DNA of 7,845 nucleotides from Candidatus Omnitrophota bacterium (GTDB taxonomy: Bacteria > Omnitrophota > Omnitrophia > Omnitrophales > Danuiimicrobiaceae), in contig JACQQO010000086.1 in the NCBI GenBank assembly GCA_016206955.1, positions 1 through 7,845 on the forward strand. The letters are read 5' to 3'. The notes beneath the pieces were generated by a model that did no database searches, was not told the DNA's origin, and worked only from the letters and a program-made list of their open reading frames with translations. Numbering within the stretch: the stretch's first letter is position 1; every line of letters begins with the position of its first letter. The position numbers were made by a program, and so were the translations under genes. Positions 1 through 5,748 of the stretch are shown here, piece after piece.

Positions 1-281
1 CCGTTAGAGTAAAGCATTAATTTGTTTTCAGATTTATCAATCGTGATGGAATAAACGGCCGTCGAGATTTTAAGTATCATACCGCTTTGAATTAAATCGC
101 CTTCGAGATGATTACTTTTCTGAAGCAACTCAACCGTCGTCTTGTATTTTTTTGCAATCTTATAGAGCGAATCACCGGGCTGAACCGTATACAAAATACT
201 ATCTTTTGAGGTTTCCGAAAAAAGAGAGGGTGGAATGAAAAGACAAACTAAAAAAAATATCCAAGCCAAAATTTTTACCAC
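1..281 (-). CDS. LysM domain L,D-transpeptidase (YkuD family), N-terminal part
   Basis: The C-terminal part lies beyond the left edge; 93 codons are visible. From a GTG start the protein begins with a short basic and then hydrophobic stretch (residues 3-20, KILAWIFFLVCLFIPPSL), which looks like a signal peptide or membrane anchor. A LysM peptidoglycan-binding module follows at about 30-73 (YTVQPGDSLYKIAKKY, then a Leu-rich helix and an SGMILKI end). From about residue 77 the sequence YSITIDKSENKLMLY resembles the first strands of a YkuD L,D-transpeptidase domain. In that family a catalytic Cys/His pair makes 3-3 cross-links in peptidoglycan or attaches proteins to it; those residues are outside the window. 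The GTG overlaps the stop of the upstream DUF212 gene by 7 bp, so translation is probably coupled. The LysM call is firm. The transpeptidase call rests on domain order and the first strands only. Confidence 0.75.
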   Translation of the reverse strand, partial: MVKILAWIFFLVCLFIPPSLFSETSKDSILYTVQPGDSLYKIAKKYKTTVELLQKSNHLEGDLIQSGMILKISTAVYSITIDKSENKLMLYSN

Positions 282-724
282 GTGCAAACCAAAAAAGAAA
301 CGGTGATGCCAAGGAGAGCGCCTACGATCACTTCGACCGGCGTATGGCCTAAAAATTCTCTCAAATACTGCTCTGAAAATTTGCCCTCGGCATAAATTTC
401 ATCAATCATTCGATTCATAATCACAGCTTGCCTTCCTACGGAACGCCTCACGCTGGCGGCGTCAAACATCGTTAGTAGAGCAAAAACAAGCGCAAAAAGA
501 AAAAGGACGGTATTAAATCCGGCATAAAGCCCTACAACGGTTGCAACCGCCGCCGTTCCTGAAGAATGGGAACTAGGCATCCCGCCTGTATCGATAATCC
601 ACCTCGCATTAAAACGGCGTCTGTGAACCACATTTCGGATCACCTTAATCGATTGGGCGCATATCCACGCAAGCGCTACAGCCAGATAGGCCCGTCCTAC
701 AGGGTAATCGGCAGTTAGATCCAA
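275..724 (-). CDS. Divergent PAP2 family protein (DUF212, YuiD-like)
   Basis: This 149-residue membrane protein matches the usual length and the signature motifs of the DUF212 / acid-phosphatase-vanadium-haloperoxidase-related family. GGMPSSHS lies at 47-54, FDAASVRRSVGRQA at 87-100 and GHTPVEVIVGALLG at 126-139. The SSHS and GHTP blocks correspond to phosphatase motifs of PAP2 enzymes. Hydrophobic segments at about 10-25, 57-86 and 129-147 fit an integral membrane protein. The family is thought to act on lipid-linked or small phosphates, but its substrate is not established, so I give no reaction. The start is TTG: an AAGGAG lies 7 nt upstream, and the first residues lead straight into a typical N-terminus. 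The gene overlaps the LysM/L,D-transpeptidase gene by 7 bp. Co-transcription with a cell-wall enzyme allows a link to envelope or undecaprenyl-phosphate metabolism, which is inference only. Confidence 0.9.
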   Translation of the reverse strand: MDLTADYPVGRAYLAVALAWICAQSIKVIRNVVHRRRFNARWIIDTGGMPSSHSSGTAAVATVVGLYAGFNTVLFLFALVFALLTMFDAASVRRSVGRQAVIMNRMIDEIYAEGKFSEQYLREFLGHTPVEVIVGALLGITVSFLVCTW

Positions 725-731
725 TCGGAAA

Positions 732-737
732 CTCCTT
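732..737 (-). promoter_or_regulatory. Ribosome binding site AAGGAG deciding a TTG start
   Basis: AAGGAG read on the minus strand is followed by a 7-nt spacer (TTTCCGA) and then the TTG at 724-722. This spacing is close to optimal and is the main reason to accept the TTG as the start of the DUF212 gene. Confidence 0.75.
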
Positions 738-752
738 CAAGAGAAAAAAGGG

Positions 753-780
753 TTGACAAACACGTGTTATGATTTAAAAT
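753..780 (+). promoter_or_regulatory. Candidate sigma70-type promoter towards comM
   Basis: A perfect -35 box TTGACA (753-758) is followed after 16 bp by TAAAAT (775-780), one mismatch from TATAAT. Transcription would start near 787 and give a leader of about 125 nt before the comM ATG. The spacer and -10 region are filled by two palindromes, described separately, which would suit a repressor site. The assignment is by consensus match only. Confidence 0.5.
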
Positions 781-785
781 CATAA
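759..785. repeat. Two abutting palindromes overlapping the comM promoter
   Basis: AACACGTGTT (759-768) is a perfect 10-bp palindrome. It runs into TTATGATTTAAAATCATAA (767-785), a perfect inverted repeat with 9-bp arms around one central A. Together they cover the whole spacer and the -10 box of the plus-strand promoter. In the opposite direction they would lie in the 5' leader of the DUF212 transcript. The position fits an operator for a dimeric regulator. No run of T follows a GC-rich stem, so a terminator is unlikely. Function is inferred from position only. Confidence 0.45.
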
Positions 786-832
786 ATTGCTTTCTTTATT
801 TAAAACAAACGTTCGGATGAAGGAAGCAAGTT

Positions 833-860
833 ATTATAACGAGCGGAACTAAAAAGGCAA
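833..860 (-). promoter_or_regulatory. Candidate sigma70-type promoter towards the DUF212 gene
   Basis: On the minus strand TTGCCT (860-855, four of six matches to TTGACA) is followed after 16 bp by a perfect TATAAT (838-833). Transcription would start near 826 and run about 100 nt to the TTG start of the DUF212 gene. This promoter lies downstream of the comM-side promoter, so the two transcripts would overlap and be complementary over about 40 nt. Confidence 0.45.
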
Positions 861-913
861 GTACGTTCCCCTCCCGCCCCAAAAGCCCCTACATCAACTT
901 AAATCCAAATCTC

Positions 914-2446
914 ATGCTTTCAAGTACTTACAGCGCAAGTTGTGTCGGAATCGACGCTTATCTGATCGAAATTGAAGTCGACGTTGCCAACGGCCTGCCT
1001 CAAGTAGCCATCGTTGGCCTTCCAGACCAAGCCGTGCGTGAAAGTAAAGAAAGGGTCAGATCCGCTCTCAAAAATAGCGGATTTTCCCTTTCGCCCAAAA
1101 AAGTCACCGTGAATTTAGCGCCCGCCGATCTCAAAAAAGAAGGGCCTGCGTTTGATTTGGCCATTGCCTTGGGCATCCTTGCCTCAAGCGGATTTGTCAA
1201 ACCAGATGAGCTTGAAAAATTTCTTTTTTTGGGAGAACTTGCGCTCGATGGTTCACTCAGAGAAATCAAAGGCGCTCTTCCAACCGCAAATCTTGCACGC
1301 AGAAAAAACCTTTCTCTCATTCTTCCTGAGCCCAATGCTCAAGAAGCTTCATTAATAGAAGGCGTATCCATGTTCACAGCCAGAACACTGAAGGAAGTCA
1401 TCCTATTTCTCAATGGGGAATCGAATCTTAAAAAAATCGTTCATGCGGACTTGGATCATCAATCCGATATGTCCCCAAAAGAAGACTGCGATTTTTCAGA
1501 AGTGAAAGGCCAGTTCCACGCTAAACGCGCTGCAGAAATCGCTGCCAGTGGAGGCCACAACCTCCTTCTCATCGGACCACCCGGTGGGGGCAAAACTATG
1601 ATCGCAAGGCGAATTCCTACCATCTTGCCGAATCTAAGCCAAGCGGAATATTTTGACATCGCGAAAATCTATAGCGTCAGCGGATTAATTTCCAATGGAA
1701 ATCTAGGAGCCATAAAGCGGCCGTTTAGATCTCCCCATCATACAATTTCGGCGATCGGCCTTGTGGGAGGCGGAAGCTTTCCGCGGCCGGGGGAAATCAC
1801 ACTGGCACACCGAGGGGTTTTATTTTTGGATGAATTTCCGGAATTCCGGCGCGATGCGATCGAGGCTCTGCGGGCTCCGATCGAAGAGGGATGGATTTTA
1901 ATTTCACGGGCCAAAATGAATTTTGTCTTCCCGGCTCAATTCCTGACTGTTTGTGCGATGAACCCATGTCCGTGTGGCTACTTAACGAGCCCCAAACGGG
2001 CTTGCCGATGCACCATGAGCCAAATCCAAAAATACCATCAGAAAATTTCAGGGCCCATTCTTGATCGCCTCGACCTTCATGTGGAAATGCCGGCGATCGA
2101 ATATAAAGATCTGGCCAGTCCCATCCCGCAGGAAAGTTCCAGTCAAATTCGGGAACGCGTTTTGAAAGCGCGCAAAATTCAAGCGGGGCGTTTCCAAAAT
2201 GACTTGGAAAAAACTAATGCGTTGATGACAGCGAAAGAAATCCGGAAATATTGTGCGGCGAATTCAGCCGGAAAACTGCTTCTTGAACGTGCGATGAAAG
2301 AACTCGATCTTTCAGCGCGAGGGTATCATAAAATTCTTAAAATTTCCCGCACGATTGCGGACCTTGCCGAATCTGAATCTATTCGGGAAGAACATATCGC
2401 GGAGGCGATTCAATACCGGACGCTCGACCGCAACTGGTTTGGGTAA
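914..2446 (+). CDS. comM: YifB/ComM-family AAA+ ATPase (Mg-chelatase-like)
   Basis: This 510-residue protein is full length for the family and in the usual domain order. The ChlI-like N-domain (about 1-165) has the typical VGLPDQAVRESKERVRSAL and VNLAPADLKKEGPAFDL blocks. The AAA+ core (about 195-395) has Walker A GPPGGGKT at 221-228, the FRSPHHTIS block at 271-279, Walker B GVLFLDE at 301-307, the Cys-rich NPCPCG...CRC segment at 350-366 and DRLDLHV at 384-390. The C-terminal helical Mg-chelatase domain (about 405-500) ends in YHKILKISRTIADL and an EAIQYR motif. Characterised ComM proteins are hexameric helicases that promote branch migration during natural transformation. Many family members are named only Mg-chelatase-like, although the family does not make chlorophyll. 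No clear Shine-Dalgarno precedes the ATG, but the N-terminus MLSSTYSASCVGIDAYLIEIEVDV begins exactly as expected for the family. A pilin-like gene follows after 53 bp. Confidence 0.95.
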   Translation: MLSSTYSASCVGIDAYLIEIEVDVANGLPQVAIVGLPDQAVRESKERVRSALKNSGFSLSPKKVTVNLAPADLKKEGPAFDLAIALGILASSGFVKPDELEKFLFLGELALDGSLREIKGALPTANLARRKNLSLILPEPNAQEASLIEGVSMFTARTLKEVILFLNGESNLKKIVHADLDHQSDMSPKEDCDFSEVKGQFHAKRAAEIAASGGHNLLLIGPPGGGKTMIARRIPTILPNLSQAEYFDIAKIYSVSGLISNGNLGAIKRPFRSPHHTISAIGLVGGGSFPRPGEITLAHRGVLFLDEFPEFRRDAIEALRAPIEEGWILISRAKMNFVFPAQFLTVCAMNPCPCGYLTSPKRACRCTMSQIQKYHQKISGPILDRLDLHVEMPAIEYKDLASPIPQESSSQIRERVLKARKIQAGRFQNDLEKTNALMTAKEIRKYCAANSAGKLLLERAMKELDLSARGYHKILKISRTIADLAESESIREEHIAEAIQYRTLDRNWFG

Positions 2447-2458
2447 CGGTACTGAAAT

Positions 2459-2467
2459 AGGAGGTGA
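2459..2467 (+). promoter_or_regulatory. Strong Shine-Dalgarno AGGAGGTGA upstream of the pilin gene
   Basis: AGGAGGTGA is almost fully complementary to the 16S rRNA 3' end and is the strongest ribosome binding site seen in the window. It lies 8 nt before an ATG at 2476 but 32 nt before the pilin ATG at 2500, so it is set up to load ribosomes on a four-codon reading frame rather than directly on the pilin. Confidence 0.75.
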
Positions 2468-2475
2468 TTTTAATA

Positions 2476-2490
2476 ATGAAAATGATATGA
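2476..2490 (+). other. Four-codon mini-ORF (MKMI stop) in frame with the pilin
   Basis: ATG AAA ATG ATA TGA directly follows the strong ribosome binding site. The TGA (2488-2490) is in the same frame as the pilin start at 2500, separated by TAC CCG CCG. It may be a leader peptide that lets ribosomes terminate and restart nine bases later. Alternatively it may be a former pilin N-terminus cut by a nonsense mutation. TGA ends other genes in this window, so recoding is unlikely but not excluded for this site. Confidence 0.45.
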
Positions 2491-2499
2491 TACCCGCCG

Positions 2500-2967
2500 A
2501 TGGTTAAAAAAGGGTTTACACTTATTGAAATTGCGATTGTCAGTTCAATTCTTGGTACGATTGCTGTTATTGCGATTCCTGGGCTTTTAAGAGCAAGGGT
2601 CAATGCCAATCATTCTTCTGTTATATCTGACCTTCGGGCTTTCAGCACGGCCAATGAAATGTACCGGGCCCAACAAAACCCACCCGCCTTTGCACCAGAT
2701 GTAGCAACCCTCACGGCAGGAGATGTTCCTTTTTTAGATTCAAGCTGGAATGGAGCAAATGTAGCGCCCGGCCGGCATAGTTATACGTTCACTTATAGCG
2801 TCGATGCTTCCGGTGCCGCATTTTCTGTATTAGCGGTCCCAATCAATACGATGGGCATCAACACTTATTGTCTTGATCAAACGGCCGTCATCTTCGTCGG
2901 AACCGGCGCTGATGCCCCGACAGGCACTGCCGCGGGATGCACAGGCGGAACCCCTCTCTCTGGATAA
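2500..2967 (+). CDS. Type IV pilin-like / type II pseudopilin protein
   Basis: The 155-residue prepilin starts MVKKGFTLIE. The prepilin peptidase site falls between Gly5 and Phe6, and the conserved Glu is at residue 10 (Glu5 of the mature protein). It is followed by the hydrophobic helix IAIVSSILGTIAVIAIPGLL (11-30). The segment LRARVNANHSSVISDLRAFSTANEMYRA (30-57) resembles the helix-to-globular transition of bacterial PilA-type pilins. The C-terminal region has two cysteines (Cys124, Cys147) that could form the disulfide-bounded D-loop of type IV pilins. The product would be inserted in the inner membrane, processed, and assembled into a pilus, pseudopilus or DNA-uptake fibre; sequence alone does not decide which. 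There is no Shine-Dalgarno right before the ATG. An in-frame TGA at 2488 blocks extension to the well-placed ATG at 2476. It lies 53 bp after comM and 27 bp before the PHP gene, so the three may be co-transcribed. Confidence 0.88.
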   Translation: MVKKGFTLIEIAIVSSILGTIAVIAIPGLLRARVNANHSSVISDLRAFSTANEMYRAQQNPPAFAPDVATLTAGDVPFLDSSWNGANVAPGRHSYTFTYSVDASGAAFSVLAVPINTMGINTYCLDQTAVIFVGTGADAPTGTAAGCTGGTPLSG

Positions 2968-2994
2968 ACTTAAACCTTCCACATCGAAGCTCTT

Positions 2995-4104
2995 ATGAAA
3001 TCGAAAAATTCACTGAAGATCATATCCTTTTTGGTATGTTCTCTTTGGATATGTTCAAGTTGTACTTTTGTCATCCGAACGCCTGCTTTTACCCCTCCCA
3101 AAAATCAAAAACCGCATCTTTTCCGCGGGGTCGTCCATGTGCACACAGAGTATTCGCATGATTCAAAGGCGCCGCTTGCCTTAATCATCAAAACAGCGAA
3201 GAAAGCCGGCCTTGATTTTGTGGTCGTTACAGACCACAACAACTTAAACGCTCTCCGCACCTACCAAAAGATGAATCTACCGAATCATCCTTTGCTCATT
3301 TTCGGAGATGAAATTTCAACTTGGAACGAGGGACATTTGATCGGCCTTGGAATTAAAGAGGAACCTCACAACACTGGAAACACACAAGGTATTGTCGATT
3401 TCATTCATGGGCAAGAAGGTTACGCTATCATTGCACATCCTCTCTCCCCGCGAAAGCCGTGGCCGAACTGGGATGTTCAACACTTCGACGGTCTTGAAGT
3501 TTTCTGTTTTTCCGACACTTTTTATGCTGCAGATCCCAGAAGTCTTAGTCTTAAAGCCTTATTTTTTACGCCGCGCGGCTTTATTAAATCGGTTTTGGAA
3601 AATCCTGACGCCGGGCTTAAACTTTGGGATGAACATTTAAAATCAGGCAGACATGTGGCCGCATTTGGTTCTACAGACGCCCATTTAAAATTTTACTGGC
3701 ACGGTCTTTACGCCGAGAATTTGCTGCTTTATTTTCAAACGGTGACGATGTACGTTCAAGCAAAGGAATTCAAAGCAGAAAAAATTGTGGAATCCTTAGG
3801 TCGCGGAAAAAGCTTTATCGCCTTTGAAATCTACGGGCCGGCCCAAGATTTTTCGTTTTCTGCTTTGGTTGGGAATAAAGTTTACGAGGCGGGTGATGTG
3901 GTTTTATCAGAATTACCGATTCAGTTTGTGGTTAAAACCCCAAAAACAGCCCAAATCAAATTGATTCATAATGGAAGCACCGTTAAAGAAGGTCTTGGCA
4001 CTACCTTAGAATATGAGACGCAAGCTCGGGGTTACTGGCGAAGTGAAGTTTATGTAGATGGAAAGCTTTGGATTATTTCAAACCCGATTTATGTGACGGA
4101 TTGA
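2995..4104 (+). CDS. Putative exported PHP-domain metallohydrolase (CehA/McbA-like)
   Basis: This 369-residue protein has the full set of PHP metal-binding motifs. They are HVH at 48-50 followed by SHD at 54-56, TDHN at 79-82, GDE at 104-106, AHP at 137-139 and STDAH at 226-230. PHP domains bind two or three metal ions and hydrolyse phosphoesters or related bonds. The layout, with a beta-rich C-terminal part (about 280-369), resembles CehA/McbA-type members, but no substrate can be named. The N-terminus has Lys residues, a hydrophobic stretch (9-20) and Cys23 after Ser-Ser, which suggests a lipoprotein or secreted protein. The lipobox (CSSC) is not canonical, since position -3 is Cys, so anchoring is unsure. 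The start gives the complete signal sequence, although no strong Shine-Dalgarno is present. The 3' end overlaps nuoI on the other strand by 32 bp. Confidence 0.85.
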   Translation: MKSKNSLKIISFLVCSLWICSSCTFVIRTPAFTPPKNQKPHLFRGVVHVHTEYSHDSKAPLALIIKTAKKAGLDFVVVTDHNNLNALRTYQKMNLPNHPLLIFGDEISTWNEGHLIGLGIKEEPHNTGNTQGIVDFIHGQEGYAIIAHPLSPRKPWPNWDVQHFDGLEVFCFSDTFYAADPRSLSLKALFFTPRGFIKSVLENPDAGLKLWDEHLKSGRHVAAFGSTDAHLKFYWHGLYAENLLLYFQTVTMYVQAKEFKAEKIVESLGRGKSFIAFEIYGPAQDFSFSALVGNKVYEAGDVVLSELPIQFVVKTPKTAQIKLIHNGSTVKEGLGTTLEYETQARGYWRSEVYVDGKLWIISNPIYVTD

Positions 4105-4606
4105 GGAGTTCATTCATATCCAACATCATTTCCTCGCGCGAGTAAGCGGCGATATCTAAAATTTTGGTATCCATCCGAATCGCATCTTCCGGACATGCCT
4201 CCACGCAAAATCCACAGTATACACATTTTCCCAAATCGATATCAAAACTTTTCGGGCGCTTTTCGATATTTGGATCCGGATGTTCCTCCGCCACAATATA
4301 GATACAGCGCGCCGGACACACGGTTTCGCACATCATGCAGGCCACGCAGCGCGGCGAACCATCCGCGCGTTTGGTCAGCCGATGCCGCGTCCTCGAACGG
4401 AACGGCAACTTCCAAAGTTCTTCCGGGTATTGAATGGTCACCATGGCCGCGACTTTTCTGAACAAACCAATCGAATGAAACAGATGCAAGGTTAAATTCT
4501 TAAGAAAATGCTTTGAAGTAAGGGCAACGCCACGGAAAATCTCTGGAAAATAAATGCGCTCCCAAAAACTGAGTTTCGGGCGGCTCACGACTTTGGTTCG
4601 GATCAT
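4073..4606 (-). CDS. nuoI: NADH-quinone oxidoreductase subunit I (NuoI)
   Basis: The 177-residue ferredoxin-like subunit carries the two [4Fe-4S] clusters N6a and N6b that pass electrons from NuoG towards the quinone site. The two CxxCxxCxxxC motifs are CVACMMCETVC (Cys87, 90, 93, 97) and CVYCGFCVEAC (Cys128, 131, 134, 138), each followed by Pro. The N-terminal amphipathic part (WERIYFPEIFRGVALTSKHFLKN) and the IQYPEE...RSRTRHRLTKRADGSPRCVAC lead are typical. The frame is open to an earlier ATG at 4675, but the ATG at 4606 is chosen because it gives the family N-terminus and forms an ATGA overlap with the nuoH stop, implying translational coupling. It is the last nuo gene of the cluster here. 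The tail LNPSHKSGLK lies partly in the region that overlaps the convergent PHP gene. Confidence 0.96.
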   Translation of the reverse strand: MIRTKVVSRPKLSFWERIYFPEIFRGVALTSKHFLKNLTLHLFHSIGLFRKVAAMVTIQYPEELWKLPFRSRTRHRLTKRADGSPRCVACMMCETVCPARCIYIVAEEHPDPNIEKRPKSFDIDLGKCVYCGFCVEACPEDAIRMDTKILDIAAYSREEMMLDMNELLNPSHKSGLK

Positions 4607-5727
4607 CTCATCACCAAAGCAACGATCGCGGTGACAAACACATTGGCCAAAGCAATTGGGAAAAGATATTTCCATCCCAGTTTAAGGATTTGATCATATC
4701 GAAAACGTGGGAGCGTCCAGCGAATCGTCATCAAAAACCAACAAAACAATAGGACCTTGAGAACAAAAGAAAGAATTTGAAGAAGCGATACGGCGAGAGG
4801 CGCCAATGCAATCGATGCTCCCCATGGAAATTGAAATCCCGTCTCATTCAAATAAGGCACTTGCCAGCCGCCGAAAAAAAGAGTGGTTGCAAGAGCAGCA
4901 ATCATAATCGTTTCCAAATAATCGGTGAAAAAAAACATTCCGAATTTCATCCCGCTATATTCCAGAAAGTAACCGATGATTTCAGACTCGCCTTCCGGTG
5001 CATCATAAGGAATTCGTTTCGTCTCGGCAATTCCGGCCGCCAAGAAAGTGAGAAAACCGACAGGCTGAAGGATAATTCCCCACAGCGGGATCCATCCCCA
5101 AAGATAGTTTCCCTGCGAGCGGACTAACTCTTGAAGATCGAGACTTCCATAAATCATGACAATTCCCATCACCGTCAGCCCAATCGCGATTTCATAAGAT
5201 AACATTTGACTAAGCGCGCGAAGGCTACCAAGCACAGCGTAATTGTTGTTCGAGGAAAATCCGGCGAGCACCACGCCGTAGACTCCCATCGAGGCAGCTG
5301 CGAAAATGTAAAGAAGTGCAACGTTCATATTGGCCACTTGCAAGTTGATTACCCTTCCTCCGATCTCAATGGTATTGCCAAAAGGGATCGCAGCAAATCC
5401 AATTAGCGCGAAGAAAAGGGAAAGGCACGGCGCAAGCGTATGAAGGAATTTATTTCCTTTCGGGGGAACGTAATCTTCCTTGGTGAACATCTTGATGGCA
5501 TCCGCGATCGGATGAAACAGGCCGAGTACATTGAAAGGCCGAAGGAGCCAATTGATGGGTGCGGCCCATTTCCATGGAAGGACAATCCACGCGCGATTTG
5601 CGCCGATACGGTCTTGGATCAATGCGCTTTGCTTGCGTTCAATCCAAGTGTGAAGCGCGGCCAAATTAAAAACGAATCCAATCATGACAAACGCTAGCAC
5701 CGATTGAATGAAGATTTGTGTGATCAT
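4603..5727 (-). CDS. nuoH: NADH-quinone oxidoreductase subunit H (NuoH)
   Basis: The 374-residue polytopic inner-membrane subunit shows all NuoH landmarks. They are TWIERKQSALIQDRIGANRA at 27-46, RPFNVLGLFHPIADAIKMFTKED at 63-85, GFSSNNNYAVLGSLRALSQMLSYE at 156-179, the quinone-pocket loop AETKRIPYDAPEGESEIIGYFLEYSGMKFG at 234-263 and RWTLPRFRYDQ at 336-346. About eight hydrophobic segments fit the family. NuoH contacts the peripheral arm next to NuoB, D and I and forms the quinone entry chamber and the first proton-channel elements of complex I. Length is slightly above the common 320-350 residues, with no gap. AAGGAAG lies 8 nt before the ATG. The gene starts 21 bp after nuoG and overlaps nuoI by 4 bp. 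Confidence 0.97.
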   Translation of the reverse strand: MITQIFIQSVLAFVMIGFVFNLAALHTWIERKQSALIQDRIGANRAWIVLPWKWAAPINWLLRPFNVLGLFHPIADAIKMFTKEDYVPPKGNKFLHTLAPCLSLFFALIGFAAIPFGNTIEIGGRVINLQVANMNVALLYIFAAASMGVYGVVLAGFSSNNNYAVLGSLRALSQMLSYEIAIGLTVMGIVMIYGSLDLQELVRSQGNYLWGWIPLWGIILQPVGFLTFLAAGIAETKRIPYDAPEGESEIIGYFLEYSGMKFGMFFFTDYLETIMIAALATTLFFGGWQVPYLNETGFQFPWGASIALAPLAVSLLQILSFVLKVLLFCWFLMTIRWTLPRFRYDQILKLGWKYLFPIALANVFVTAIVALVMR

Positions 5728-5735
5728 TTCGCTTT

Positions 5736-5742
5736 CTTCCTT
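5736..5742 (-). promoter_or_regulatory. Ribosome binding site of nuoH
   Basis: A purine-rich run, GGGGGGAAGGAAG, lies between the nuoG stop and the nuoH ATG. AAGGAAG sits 8 nt from the ATG at 5727 and confirms that start. Confidence 0.65.
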
Positions 5743-5748
5743 CCCCCC

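Noticed and set aside
817..852. 11-residue mini-ORF (MKEASYYNERN) upstream of comM
   Set aside because: No ribosome binding site and no coding signal; likely chance.
2488..2490. TGA read as a sense codon (alternative genetic code)
   Set aside because: TGA is the natural stop of the PHP gene, nuoH and nuoF in the same window, so a genome-wide recoding is not supported.
4607..4675. Open extension of nuoI to an ATG at 4675
   Set aside because: The added 23 residues overlap nuoH and do not look like NuoI. The ATGA overlap at 4606-4603 is the natural coupled start.
4777..5127. 116-codon open frame on the plus strand
   Set aside because: Antisense shadow of nuoH with no domain or ribosome binding site.
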